Below, piece after piece: positions 33,970-45,827 of a stretch of DNA of 64,000 nucleotides. The notes beneath the pieces were generated by a model. That model was not told the origin of the DNA. It saw only the letters and a program-made list of their open reading frames with translations, and ran no database searches. A program made the position numbers and the translations under genes. The stretch's first letter is position 1. Each line of letters begins with the position of its first letter. Source of the stretch: Blastomussa wellsi (lineage: Eukaryota > Cnidaria > Anthozoa > Scleractinia > Plerogyridae); contig OX393568.1 in the NCBI GenBank assembly GCA_947652115.1, positions 8,595,521 to 8,659,520 on the forward strand, given 5' to 3'.

Positions 33970-35224
33970 CACACGGTGAGTTTCTTTCTCTTCCTCACCA
34001 GTCATTAAAAAAACTCACCCAACTAAAACGCTGGTCCCCCTTTATAGCGAACGAGAATGTGAAAAACTTACTTTCTGGCATAAAATTAATTTGGAACCCT
34101 ATGGGCTTTTAATATTTTGCTTCTTCCTTTACCATTGAATACTGTCAGTAGTACTAAAGAATATGGTGTATTTTTTCTACCCCATATCCACGTTTCATTT
34201 TCCCACATTTCACTGCTATTCATATTTTTATTTTCCAACAATACTTCGTATACCTGTTATCATAATGGATCTGAAAATAGCCTAAAGGAAGCAGTGCCGG
34301 AGTCTTTCTTGGAAATTTTACCGAAAAATTAATATTAACCTGAAGATCCCGTCTGCACACGTCATCGTTTCTACATGCATTGCATGCCGTTTATTAAAAT
34401 TATCAAGGGATCAACATTGCAAACCTTCTGCAAGCATAGTCTATTCTGTTCGACAAACTCATGACTATTCAGTTAAAGAAACTTAATTGCGTCTCTCATG
34501 TAGTAGGCAGGATCACCTTAATAATATCTCTTTAACAACATTTTTCTCGCGCAGCAGTTGAAGTCTATTTATTCTAGCTACTCAGTTCGTTTAATTTTTC
34601 ACAACTGAGTGGATCAGTTATATTACATTGTCATACCGTCTTATCTCAGATATTTAAATTATAAGCGAGAAACAGAACTAAAACCTGTGAATACGTTGAT
34701 AAGAGAATTATTTTTTGTCGCAAAACGCGAGAGAAAAAGCGAGCGGAAAGGGCAACGGCACTCCTTGTGCGTCCCGTTTCACGCTGGTGTCCAGTTCTCT
34801 CAAGGTGTGTAGTATATGTGAAATAATTTATATTTCAAGTGCGGGTGTAGATCTCTTCAAGATTCTTTTCCTTCGTTCAGTAATTGAAAAAAGATGCGTG
34901 TATATATACAGGGATATGACGAGTCTACGGTATCACTGTAGCATAGTTTGAGGCACTATTAGGGGTTTCTGGGATACGGGGTATTTGGGCAAAAGATGAT
35001 AGGGATACGGGATATTTGGGGGAAAAATTAACGGCTGCGGGATATTTCAACAAGAGATTCGGGAATATCGAACATAAACGCTGGAGATACAAAGCACTGC
35101 AATTAACGGGATACGGGATATTTAGGCCAATAGGATACGGGAAAAACAACCCCCCCCCCCCCCTAATGGTGCTTGATGTCATTATGAAAATGCCAATTCG
35201 AAAAAGGAAAAAAAAATCGAAACC

Positions 35225-35296
35225 ACCTCCGACGGGATTCGAACCCGCAATCTTCGGCTTAGGAGGCCGACGCCTTATCCATTAGGCCACGGAGGC
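35225..35296 (-). tRNA. tRNA-Arg(CCT), array 2 unit 2
   Basis: Complete cloverleaf, all stems paired, anticodon CCT. It is preceded (on its 3' side) by a T6-capable run ('aaaaaaatcg' on the plus strand). Confidence 0.88.
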
Positions 35297-36255
35297 ACCC
35301 TCCACGATGATGCATTGCCTTCTATAAATGTTATTAGCTAGCTGTTTCTTGAGTATGCCATCCGCATGCATCATAACTTTAATATTAATTCCTAAAAGGT
35401 TCATTCGCGAAAGATAGAAAAGAACTAAGAGACATGGAAAAACATAAAACAACCTACCTTTGGATAAAATATTTACCTAAAGAATTCAAGAGTGTCCTCA
35501 TATTTTCGAATTTTCAGTCATTCTCCTTAAAAATAGAAGATTTATAGTATAGCAACACGTTGCTCTGGCTATCTAAACTCGCTCACTTTATAAGGAAGTA
35601 AGAGATTGGTTGGACGGCGAAAAATTTATTCCTTTTTGGGCCGTGGCTGAAAAACAATTGTAAACTCTGAAATACACATCATTTTAACTAAGTTTTACCA
35701 CACACTAGAGAAAAGAAGTAACAATTTGGCCTTTAACTCTCAAGCGGGGAACAGGTCTCACGCTTGAATGGCGAGAATTCTCACCACTATAAAATACAAT
35801 CTGATATTGTGCTAAGAGCAGCACAGCATACCACTTTAGTTCTGACCGTTTATTGAATTCAACGTGACCTCACAGGCGTTGAAATGACCGTAGACGGCCT
35901 GTAACATACAGACTCAAAAAGTTTGCAGTTCATGCATGGCGCAATTATCACTCGTTTACGAGGGAAGAGTAAGCCCAAAAATTATTGTCATGATATCGAT
36001 AAAGAAAAAAATAAATATTAAATGGGGAGTGTTGAAGCGTACTGTACAGTGAACTGAAGTATAGTGAGGATAGCTGGTTTTGATGGTGATTGAAGGAAAC
36101 TACACTTGACAAGATTAAAATGAAACCAGACTTGAGTGGGCAGTTCAATAAAGTAGACAGGAGTGGCCTCGCATGGATCATTGGGTTTACATGTTGGAAC
36201 GTTTGGTGGGGTAGTGGTAAGATATTGATGTATAGTGCGTTGAAAAAAGAGAACT

Positions 36256-36327
36256 GTTTCCGGCAGGACTCGAACCTGCGACATTTCGCGCGTAAAGCGG
36301 ACGTGATAACCACTACACTACGGAAAC
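36256..36327 (-). tRNA. tRNA-Val-like, array 2 unit 3
   Basis: Acceptor, D and T arms pair (D arm restored to CAC). The loop reads TTTACGC, still with TAC at 34-36. It has the same C-A mismatch in the anticodon stem, and the variable region differs (AATGTC). Confidence 0.6.
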
Positions 36328-37621
36328 CACACGGTGAGTTTCTTTCTCTTCCTCACCAGTGATTAAAAAAACTCACCCAACTAAAACGCTGGTCCCCCTT
36401 TATAGCGAACGAGAATGTGAAAAACTTACTTTCTGGCATAAAATTAATTTGGAACCCTATGGGCTTTTAATATTTTGCTTCTTCCTTTACCATTGAATAC
36501 TGTCAGTAGTACTAAAGAATATGGTGTATTTTTTCTACCCCATATCCACGTTTCATTTTCCCACATTTCACTGCTATTCATATTTTTATTTTCCAACAAT
36601 ACTTCGTATACCTGTTATCATAATGGATCTGAAAATAGCCTAAAGGAAGCAGTGCCGGAGTCTTTCTTGGAAATTTTACCGAAAAATTAATATTAACCTG
36701 AAGATCCCGTCTGCACACGTCATCGTTTCTACATGCATTGCATGCCGTTTATTAAAATTATCAAGGGATCAACATTGCAAACCTTCTGCAAGCATAGTCT
36801 ATTCTGTTCGACAAACTCATGACTATTCAGTTAAAGAAACTTAATTGCGTCTCTCATGTAGTAGGCAGGATCACCTTAATAATATCTCTTTAACAACATT
36901 TTTCTCGCGCAGCAGTTGAAGTCTATTTATTCTAGCTACTCAGTTCGTTTAATTTTTCACAACTGAGTGGATCAGTTATATTACATTGTCATACCGTCTT
37001 ATCTCAGATATTTAAATTATAAGCGAGAAACAGAACTAAAACCTGTGAATACGTTGATAAGAGAATTACTTTTTGTCGCAAAACGCGAGAGAAAAAGCGA
37101 GCGGAAAGGGCAACGGCACTCCTTGTGCGTCCCGTTTCACGCTGGTGTCCAGTTCTCTCAAGGTGTGTAGTATATGTGAAATAATTTATATTTCAAGTGC
37201 GGGTGTAGATCTCTTCAAGATTCTTTTCCTTCGTTCAGTAATTGAAAAAAGATGCGTGTATATATACAGGGATATGACGAGTCTACGGTATCACTGTATC
37301 ATAGTTTGAGGCACTATTAGGGGTTTCTGGGATACGGGGTATTTGGGCAAAAGATGATAGGGATACGGGATATTTGGGGGAAAAATTAACGGCTGCGGGA
37401 TATTTCAACAAGAGATTCGGGAATATCGAACATAAACGCTGGAGATACAAAGCACTACAATTAACGGGATACGGGATATTTAGGCCAATAGGATACGGGA
37501 AAAACAACCCCCCCCCCCCCCCCTAATGGTGCTTGATGGAGTTGAAAGTTTTTCTTACGCATTCTCACTACTACTGTCATTATGAAAATGCCAATTTGAA
37601 AAAGGAAACAAAATCGAAACC

Positions 37622-37693
37622 ACCTCCGACGGGATTCGAACCCGCAATCTTCGGCTTAGGAGGCCGACGCCTTATCCATTAGGCCACGGAGGC
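37622..37693 (-). tRNA. tRNA-Arg(CCT), array 2 unit 3
   Basis: Complete cloverleaf, same body as 11254-11325, anticodon CCT. Confidence 0.88.
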
Positions 37694-38652
37694 ACCCTCC
37701 ACGATGATGCATTGCCTTCTATAAATGTTATTAGCTAGCTGTTTCTTGAGTATGCCATCCGCATGCATCATAACTTTAATATTAATTCCTAAAAGGTTCA
37801 TTCGCGAAAGATAGAAAAGAACTAAGAGACATGGAAAAACATAAAACAACCTACCTTTGGATAAAATATTTACCTAAAGAAATCAAGAGTGTCCTCATAT
37901 TTTCGAATTTTCAGTCATTCTCCTTAAAAATAGAAGATTTATAGTATAGCAACACGTTGCTCTGGCTATCTAAACTCGCTCACTTTATAATGAAGTAAGA
38001 GATTGGTTGGACGGCGAAAAATGTATTCCTTTTTGGGCCGTGGCTGAAAAACAATTGTAAACTCTGAAATACACATCATTTTAACTAAGTTTTACCACAC
38101 ACTAGAGAAAAGAAGTAACAATTTGGCCTTTAACTCTCAAGCGGGGAACAGGTCTCACGCTTGAATGGCGTGAATTCTCACCACTATAAAATACAATCTG
38201 ATATTGTGCTAAGAGCAGCACAGCATACCACTTTAGTTCTGACCGTTTATTGAATTCAACGTGACCTCACAGGCGTTGAAATGACCGTAGACGGCCTGTA
38301 ACATACAGACTCAAAAAGTTTGCAGTTCATGCATGGCGCAATTATCACTCGTTTACGAGGGAAGAGTAAGCCCAAAAATCATTGTCATGATATCGATAAA
38401 GAAAAAAATAAATATTAAATGGCGAGTGTTGAAGCGTACTGTACAGTGAACTGAGGTATAGTGAGGATAGCTGGTTTTGATGGTGATTGAAGGAAACTAC
38501 ACTGGACAAGATTAAACTGAAACCAGACTTGAGTGGGCAGTTTAATAAAGTAGACAGGAGTGGCCTCGCATGGATCATTGGGTTTACATGTTGGCACGTT
38601 TGGTGGGGTAGTGGTAAGATATTGATGTATAGTTCGTTGAAAAAAGAGAACT

Positions 38653-38724
38653 GTTTCCGGCAGGACTCGAACCTGCGACCTTTCGCGTGTAAAGCGGACG
38701 TGATAACCACTACACTACGGAAAC
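38653..38724 (-). tRNA. tRNA-Val(TAC)-like, array 2 unit 4
   Basis: Best-preserved Val copy: acceptor GTTTCCG/CGGAAAC, D arm with CAC, loop TTTACAC (TAC), T stem GCAGG/CCTGC. The only defect is the C-A pair in the anticodon stem. A T6 run follows. Confidence 0.7.
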
Positions 38725-39619
38725 CACACGGTGTGTTTCTTTCTCTTCCTCACCAGTGATTAAAAAAACTCACCCAACTAAAACGCTGGTCCACCTTTAT
38801 AGCGAACGAGAATGTGAAAAACTTACTTTCTGGCATAAAATTAATTTGGAACCCTATGGGCTTTTAATATTTTGCTTCTTCCTTTACCATTGAATACTGT
38901 CAGTAGTACTAAAGAATATGGTGTATTTTTTCTACCCCATATCCACGTTTCATTTTCCCACATTTCACTGCTATTCATATTTTTATTTTCCAACAATACT
39001 TCGTATACCTGTTATCATAATGGATCTGAAAATAGCCTAAAGGAAGCAGTGCCGGAGTCTTTCTTGGAAATTTTACCGAAAAATTAATATTAACCTGAAG
39101 ATCCCGTCTGCACACGTCATCGTTTCTACATGCATTGCATGCCGTTTATTAAAATTATCAAGGGATCAACATTGCAAACCTTCTGCAAGCATAGTCTATT
39201 CTGTTCGACAAACTCATGACTATTCAGTTAAAGAAACTTAATTGCGTCTCTCATGTAGTAGGCAGGATCACCTTAATAATATCTCTTTAACAACATTTTT
39301 CTCGCGCAGCAGTTGAAGTCTATTTATTCTAGCTACTCAGTTCGTTTAATTTTTCACAACTGAGTGGATCAGTTATATTACATTGTCATACCGTCTTATC
39401 TCAGATATTTAAATTATAAGCGAGAAACAGAACTAAAACCTGTGAATACGTTGATAAGAGAATTACTTTTTGTCGCAAAACGCGAGAGAAAAAGCGAGCG
39501 GAAAGGGCAACGGCACTCCTTGTGCGTCCCGTTTCACGCTGGTGTCCAGTTCTCTCAAGGTGTGTAGTATATGTGAAATAATTTATATTTCAAGTGCGGG
39601 TGTAGATCTCTTCAAGATT

Positions 39620-40160
39620 CAGCTGTTTCAAAGAACGTTTTTGTGTGGCTTATACCACCTCAGCTACATTATGGTTATGGTCGGATTCATTGAAATATAT
39701 TTTTTTGTCCACGACAAAGTTGGAAATTTCCCTTTGCACATGGGCTGACGTAGTGTTTTAGCTAGAGTTCTTTTATTGTCTTGTTTTAGTATTCATGGTA
39801 AGTCACATCTCGTTTTGGAAAGAATCTGCACAGCCCCATACATTCATTACTCACACAGATTGTATTGGATTGTATTGGATAAATGTATTGCTCATTACCT
39901 CCTGCTGTTTTTCAAAAAACGTTTTATGTTTATAGATGAGTTTATAGATGATGACGAAGAAAGTAAGCTTTGCTTATTAGTAATTTAACTGGGACTCTGA
40001 TCTAGAGCAAGGACATTTGGACTATGCCAGTTCATGAATTCTTCCTATAACGGGAGAGGAGACTTTAGAGACCGGCTTCTACACTTTTATTTAACATCAA
40101 ACCTATCTTTAGCTAATTATAGCGCCTTTCAATAACACGCGAACTCTGCTCATGTCGACG
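39620..40160. other. No recognisable feature
   Basis: Single-copy-looking sequence between the second tRNA array and the 7-kb duplication. Short ORFs only, no motifs. Confidence 0.45.
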
Positions 40161-40164
40161 GTTA

Positions 40165-40362
40165 CGTTTTTCGCTGCCGTCAATCATCAAGCGGACCTCT
40201 CAGAAAACAGAGGTACACTTCAACAGGGTCAAAAGGTCACGTCTGTCAGTTGTGATTGGTAGACTTCGATCCATTTTGTTTGTTTCTGATTTACAAGTCT
40301 TCCAAGGCTCAGAAAAGGTTCTTAACTTTTACCGTAATTATGATTGACGGCAGCGAAAAACG
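40165..40362. repeat. MITE-like element with perfect 23-bp inverted ends
   Basis: Positions 40165-40187 (cgtttttcgctgccgtcaat plus cat) are the exact reverse complement of 40340-40362. The 198-bp element is non-coding. It lies about 100 bp left of the start of the 7-kb tandem duplication. Confidence 0.65.
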
Positions 40363-40571
40363 CAATCGTTGGTTGGGTTTTGAACTTCAGAGTTTGCATG
40401 TTATTGAAAACCGAAGTATATTCGTTCAAGCTTTGTTGCGCCCATAACTACAGCAGCCTTATTATTAATATTCAAGCGACCGAAAAGTTTCAAAACATTT
40501 ATATAGCTCCAAATAAACAGGAATATACGGTGCTGATTTGCTATTTTGTTTTAACTAACGTAGGGTTAAAC

Positions 40572-41357
40572 TTATATGGATTGAAAAATAGCGAGAAAGC
40601 CAAACAGAGTCATAGAAGTAGCAAACAGCTTAATATTAATGTTAACAGTACTGGCTCCGTTGGGGTTTGTCTCGTACAGTTGCACCATGGTTCCTTGTAC
40701 TGTTTTTTCAACTTGTGTGCATATGCTGTTATCCACTATAGTTATATTGTATCGAGCACGGGTTTTTACGGCAAAGTCTTTTTCTTTGATATCCTCCAAA
40801 GAAATAGTATTGTTAATACCGTAAAGTTTCGTCATTTTCCCGCTGGCCTTGTAGGTGACAGTTGTGTTCAGCTCGACAAGGTTGCTATCAATTCCACGTC
40901 GCAAGGTTCGTTTCTGAGACGAGCTTCCCAGGCATAAGTCTCCATTGTTGTCAAGCAATCTCTCTTCTTCGGAGGATATCCTCACAGCACGGTCCTTAGG
41001 AATTTTCACGTAGCTACCGTACACTGGAAATCCAACACGGTACACTGGAGCATTGCTTAGTAAATAGCGGTGGACCAAATAACCAGCGACAACTCCGGTG
41101 AACAAGCTAGAACGAGATCCAATTTTTGTTTGCTTCACGATAACAGGCGAACGGACTGATGTAGCTTTGATCGGTGTGAATTTGTTGATCTTAGGTGCAC
41201 CGGGACCATCCGTTCGTCTCCTACTTGAGCTACTTCTTGAGCGGCTACCTCGGTAACTTCCTCGGCTCCCTCCGCTACGACCACCTCCTCGCCTGCCATA
41301 GACATCCTCGAACAGAAAAACCAGAAGAAAAACGAACAAAAGAGTACTAACTTTCAT
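40572..41357 (-). CDS. Secreted, probably GPI-anchored protein with PrP/Shadoo-like layout, copy A (261 aa)
   Basis: Unrecognised family; the function is unknown. Residues 1-21 are a clear signal peptide (MKVSTLLFVFLL..DVYG). Residues 22-51 are Arg/Gly/Ser-rich (RRGGGRSGGSRG..). Residues 84-101 form a hydrophobic, small-residue stretch (SLFTGVVAGYLVHRYLLS). The C-terminal region has only two cysteines, C142 and C213, enclosing three N-glycosylation sequons (N164, N182, N204). Residues 242-261 are hydrophobic after a small-residue stretch (NGAS), as in GPI signals. The ATG has A at -3 and a TATA box lies about 90 bp upstream. Single exon. Established knowledge: vertebrate PrP and Shadoo share this order; similarity here is architectural, not demonstrated homology. 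Alternative: an unrelated cnidarian surface glycoprotein. Confidence 0.8.
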   Translation of the reverse strand: MKVSTLLFVFLLVFLFEDVYGRRGGGRSGGSRGSYRGSRSRSSSSRRRTDGPGAPKINKFTPIKATSVRSPVIVKQTKIGSRSSLFTGVVAGYLVHRYLLSNAPVYRVGFPVYGSYVKIPKDRAVRISSEEERLLDNNGDLCLGSSSQKRTLRRGIDSNLVELNTTVTYKASGKMTKLYGINNTISLEDIKEKDFAVKTRARYNITIVDNSICTQVEKTVQGTMVQLYETNPNGASTVNINIKLFATSMTLFGFLAIFQSI

Positions 41358-41444
41358 CTTAAAGGATCTTTGGAAATGTACGTGGCAGCTTCGTATCTAC
41401 TTACTGCGGACAAAAGAAACTATCTACGGAGGGAAACAACAGCC

Positions 41445-41452
41445 ATTTATAA
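41445..41452 (-). promoter_or_regulatory. TATA box, copy A
   Basis: The minus strand reads TTATAAAT, about 90 bp before the ATG at 41357, leaving room for a 5' UTR of about 60 nt. The same box is kept in copies B and C. Confidence 0.6.
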
Positions 41453-41569
41453 GCAAATCGAGCGGGCAATATTTCCATATATTGCTGATGTATTTGGAAA
41501 ACTACTTTACCTCATATGGGGCACAATAGCCGGCTGCTTGCGTTTAAACTCTAAGTGATTTCAAGGGCT

Positions 41570-43020
41570 GGTGGCTAATTTTGGTAACATTTTGCGGTTC
41601 ATTAGACTAAGTTCAATTTGTTTCAACAAACAAGTTCCTGTTTTACCAACTTTTAAACTATCTCTGTTTCTAGTTTAAGTGGTTGTAAGCTACACCTAAT
41701 ACAAGGCTAACTTTTATCTCATTTATCTGATTTTTTTTATCAGGTAGCCGATATAGTTAAAGCACACGTTCCGGATTCATTTGACTGTTTAAATCTCGTG
41801 CAACATCCTAATAGCCGGCTTCACTTCACTGGCGGAAAGTTGAAAATTATTATTCAGTATGCAGTGTTTAAAATAACATTACGTCAGGTCTAAAACAGAC
41901 ATTGTTATGCGACTTGCGTCACCTAGACAATATCAGCTCAGCTTAGAAATTGCTTCATCGGCCAAAACATTGGTGCCTATAACACTTCTCGAAAAACAGT
42001 GAGGAGAAAAAAAAAAGGGAACCAAAAATAAACATTTTTTTGCCACATCCGACATCGTCCATTTGGAATTATCTTAACTAAAGTTTATTCAGTGCGACTA
42101 TGTCCGTAGAGGAAGTTTTACTAAAATCTTCAATGCGAGCGAAGCGTGAAAAACGTGACAAGAAAAGGGAAAATTAAGGACCACAAACAAGCTAGGAAAG
42201 TTCAATTTTGTGCGTCAGAGTGGATGGTCTTATCGACTTAATCGCGTCACAATGGCCACATATCACACTGTCATAACCAACAAATACATCGCGTTGGTAC
42301 ATGTGCGTACCTGATCATAATCATGCTGTCAGTGACTTGAAGTGCATGCGCTGAAACCGTTGACATATTTACTTCCTGTGTTGGGCGGTTAAGTCGGTAA
42401 ACCGCGCAATTGTAATCATTTCAGTCGAATATTGACAAGACAATTTTTGAACGTAAAAGAAAACAAGTGATTGGGAAAATACATAGGCTTAAAGGAAAGA
42501 TACTTTCGATACGAGTTCGGTATTCTCCTAGCTTTTCGAACATTTTCCCTATAAAATGTCCATTAGTGTGGGCGGATCAAGTATTATTACATGAGCCTTT
42601 AGCTCGGACATCGAGTTCAAACTCGTCCCAAGCTGTGACATAAATAAACTGATTGCTTGATTAACTGGTGAAATGACCGTTACATTTCTAATTATTTTCG
42701 TTTAATAGCGAAGGTATAGGCGATGTGGCGACGTGGCAAAAGGACATAAATGATGGCTCCATAAAATTTTAGTTCTAAATGGTTAATGGCCTCTCTAGAT
42801 TGTGCACAAAAATATCAAAATTTGATTTTGGAGGTTTTCCCATATGGGACTTCGTGGCTAACGGCAGGCCAATAAACCATCTTTGAGAGAAAATAACGCT
42901 TATAAAAAATTTTACTTGTTTCATCAGTTACTAGTTCAATAAATCACAAATGAAAGATTTTTCGGGTAACGAATCATTTCTGCGACCGTAACCTTAGCTT
43001 TTTTTAGTGTGGACGGCAAC
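41570..43020. repeat. Non-coding part of unit A
   Basis: No ORF with motifs. The stretch 42045-42560 is a dispersed repeat with relatives at 48910-49430, 55910-56745 and 61857-62650. Copies A and B lack about 300 bp that the other two contain, between 'cttcaatg' and 'cgagcgaag'. Confidence 0.6.
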
Positions 43021-43039
43021 AACGGAACTGAAAGTGAGC

Positions 43040-43079
<40 letters not shown>

Positions 43080-43102
43080 TAAAGAAGCCTGAAAAATATC
43101 AG

Positions 43103-43174
43103 GGCTTCAACGGGATTCGAACCCGTGACCTTCGCGATACCGGCGCGATGCTCAACCAACTGAATTATGAAGCC
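43103..43174 (-). tRNA. tRNA-Thr(GGT)-like, unit A left
   Basis: 72 nt; acceptor GGCTTCA/TGAAGCC, anticodon stem TCGCG/CGCGA and T stem ACGGG/CCCGT all pair. The anticodon loop CCGGTAT gives GGT (Thr) but has C at position 33 instead of U. The D arm is weakened (AATTC). A T-run follows. Confidence 0.55.
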
Positions 43175-43428
43175 ACACGTTGCCCGGCATGGGAGCGAGA
43201 TTTTATTGAGTTCATATTTTAAGATTTTTAAAAGCAATTGGAATAAAGAAGCTTGGAAAAAAATGATCAGCGCTTCAACGGGATATTTACTGGAAATTTA
43301 CTGCGATGATCATTTCTCACTTTCATCTATATCCGCAGTTCATATATGGATTATTTCATATACTTTACGTCATTTCACTCCTCACGGGAAAATATGAACT
43401 CAGTAAATTGGCCTCGCTCCCAACGTGT

Positions 43429-43500
43429 GGCTTCATAGCTTAGTTGGTGGAGCATTGCGCCGGTATCGCGGAGGTCTCGGGTTCGAATCCCGTTGAAGCC
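43429..43500 (+). tRNA. tRNA-Thr(GGT)-like, unit A right
   Basis: Acceptor GGCTTCA/TGAAGCC pairs, loop CCGGTAT, T loop TTCGAAT. The anticodon stem begins with TTGCG (one extra weak pair) and the outer T-stem pair is T-T. A T4 terminator follows ('atcattttc'). Confidence 0.5.
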
Positions 43501-44165
43501 ATCATTTTCTTCAGGCTTCTTTATTCCAGTTGCTTAAATAGGAATTTACTGAGATGGTTATTTCTCACTTTCATCTACATCCGCAGTTCATATCATATAT
43601 AAAGTATTTCATATACTTTACGTCAACAACGGAACTGTTTGAAAACGCTGACAGTTAACGTAGCAGCGTTTCAATTAATATTGGAATATTGCGGACATGC
43701 AGAAAACGTCGCTTTCAAATTTATCCGGTTAAGTGAGGACGTAGCCCTAGGGCCTAATAATATACAAACCTGGAATGACACGTCTCGACAGCAGTTCATG
43801 ATCAGTTTCCGTGTTGCTTGAAGATCGGTATTTGTTAGAGCATGTATCAAACTCAAACTCAATTAAAGCCAATGACCAGCCAAAAAGCCAGATCTCTTTA
43901 GCAGAAAGATTTGTTAATTAAGAGTATGCTTTCGGTGGAAGTTAACTTAGGCATGAGCGTATCAGAGGTCTGGTGAGGGAGAAGACGCGCTGAGAGTTAT
44001 GGGATTTGAGTTTGTAATACCGAACACCATTTCCGAGGTCTCTTTTGCCTCAGCGTCAATTAAAGCGAGTATAAGTGCGAAACCGTTAACTTAGCTAACG
44101 TAAATTTAACAAATATTTTTCATAACAAACTAGTTAAATCTAAAGCACCCATTTATTTTCAGTAG

Positions 44166-45827
44166 CAGGATCCCCCACTAATAAGTTATCGATACACCAG
44201 AAATATTTCTAGAAGTGTGTTTAATTATAATCAAACACTACAGAACATTGATTTAAATGATTTTAATACTGCAACTTCATTGTCCGACTGCGAATCTTCC
44301 GCCTTTCGTTACGAACCTCATGGCCATGTTATGACCGGTGACCTGCGTATTGTTCAGAACAGAAGACTTAGACGTCTACTCGAGAAAGGACCCAAATACA
44401 GAGAGCAGAGTACAATCGATTGGAACCTTAACAAGAAGATCTTAACAACGACCGTAGATGATTACACCAAGAAATGGAGTAAACGAGAAGGTGCCCACGT
44501 GTCAACATTGGAGGAATGGTCCGAGACAGTAAAACTCATCATCAATAAGAGAATCAACACCTTACAGCGTCGCAAATCTTCCGGTAGTCCTAAAGTCTTA
44601 GAAGACAGTCACGTCAAGGCGTATTGGAATGAGCTACACGAAAAGTACGTTCTAGTCCCTGCTGATAAAGCTGGAAACAACATCATTTTTGTTTGCAAGT
44701 ATGATTACGTGCAAACTCTAATGGAAGAACTTGGAATTAATTCTAGCACTACCATCAACTCTACATATGAAGCTCAAGACGTCACAGCTGATGAAGTTAT
44801 ACGGAACCACACAACAACTTTGGACGACTTATTCAACATCACGTTACATCAGAAGGAGAAAAATTTGCCTCAAATGTATTGGATACCTGAGCTTCACAAA
44901 GCACCATACAAAGCACGATTTATTGCAGGATCAAGTTCTTGTACCACTACTAAACTATCTAAATTAATTACTAATTGCCTCAAACTAGTTAAAAATCAAA
45001 GAACAGGTATTAACAGCATGTGGATCATCAACAACTCACTGGATGTACTTCGCACTTTGCAAGACAAACAACTTTCGCTAAAAGTTAAGCACTTGGGACT
45101 TTTCAACTCTATGTACAAGCCTACCGCACGCCAAACTTAAACATGATCTACTGGAAAGAGTTTTTAGCACCAGAGGATAAGAAGTCGTCGAAATACAGTT
45201 ACTTTTCTAGTAGAGAACTTTGCTGTGCTATTGACTTTCTTATCGACAACATCTACGTCCATTTCGGAAACTCAGTTTTTCGGCAAGTTATTGGTATACC
45301 AATGGGAACTAATAGTGCGCATTTATTGGCTGATCTCTTTCTCCGCACTTTCGAGTACGACTTCATGCTAAAAACTATGAAACAAGACATGTCAAAGGCC
45401 GCAACATTCAGCAATACCTTTCGCTATATCGACGATTTATTCAGCGTCAACAACGCGAATTTTGGAAATTGTATCCACGAAATTTAACCGTCAGAACTGG
45501 AACTGAAAAACACTACCTTAGCTTCAAATGAAGTGTGTTATCTTGACATTAAGATCATTCAGGGAGACGACAACACACCTTGTAGTATGTGTCTACGACA
45601 AAAGAGATGACTTCTCATTCCGGATTGTAAACTTTCCGCGTATGGACAGCAACATCCCAGCTAATCCGGCCTATGGTGTTTACATATCTCAATTGGTGCG
45701 ATATGCTAGAATTTGCTCATCCAAATTGGACTTTATAGACAGGCTTCGTGGTCTTTCTTCACGTCTTCATCACCAAGGCTTCAACACTACTGCCACCAAG
45801 TGTACTTCTATGAATGACATTAGGTAG
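44166..45827 (+). pseudogene. Penelope-like reverse transcriptase, unit A, broken
   Basis: Motifs in order: [13 protein letters not shown] (about 44657), [16 protein letters not shown] (about 44890), IGIPMGTNS (about 45290) and the catalytic RYIDDLF (45422-45442), then a conserved region around RMDSNIP and RLRGLSSRLH. Such motifs characterise Penelope-like (PLE) RTs. The frame is open from 44166, with no ATG upstream of 44217, and a 'tattttcag' just before it resembles a 3' splice site. Lesions: several small deletions (about 44990-45170) that shift frame, a TAA after IHEI (45487) and a shared frameshift near 45580. No GIY-YIG domain is seen. Dead copy. Confidence 0.75.

Larger units (their letters stand above)
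31200..39617. repeat. Tandem array of 2.30-2.40-kb tRNA-Val/tRNA-Arg units
   Basis: Minus-strand tRNA-Val-like genes start at 31598, 33898, 36256 and 38653, and minus-strand tRNA-Arg genes at 32868, 35225 and 37622. Val spacings are 2300, 2358 and 2397 bp. Units are nearly identical; size differences come from small indels (unit 1 lacks about 90 bp after 'ggatcaacattgca', and unit 2 lacks about 40 bp before its tRNA-Arg) and from a growing C tract. The fourth unit breaks off at about 39617 ('cttcaagattc'). Confidence 0.9.
43029..43600. mobile_element. Fold-back element with tRNA-Thr-like pair, unit A
   Basis: The outer flanks 'gaaagtgagcaatgatcatc' and 'tttctcactttcatctacat' mirror each other. 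Inside are 'aagcaattggaataaagaag' and its inverse, and then two outward-facing tRNA-Thr-like genes (43103-43174 minus, 43429-43500 plus). Between them is a third partial copy of the same ends (near 43230-43330), so the structure is nested. Confidence 0.6.

Noticed and set aside
33732..34112. 126-codon ORF (and its relatives near 31501, 36090 and 38487)
   Set aside because: Runs straight through the minus-strand tRNA-Val-like gene; the shared reading frame reflects tandem copies.
34117..34332. 71-codon ORF present in each 2.3-kb unit
   Set aside because: Same DNA in each recent duplicate. It is absent as an intact frame in the diverged unit near 6.1 kb, so there is no evidence of coding.
40344..40937. 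197-codon plus-strand ORF overlapping the copy A protein gene
   Set aside because: Antisense to the supported minus-strand gene, with no motif, and the frame is not kept in copies B and C.
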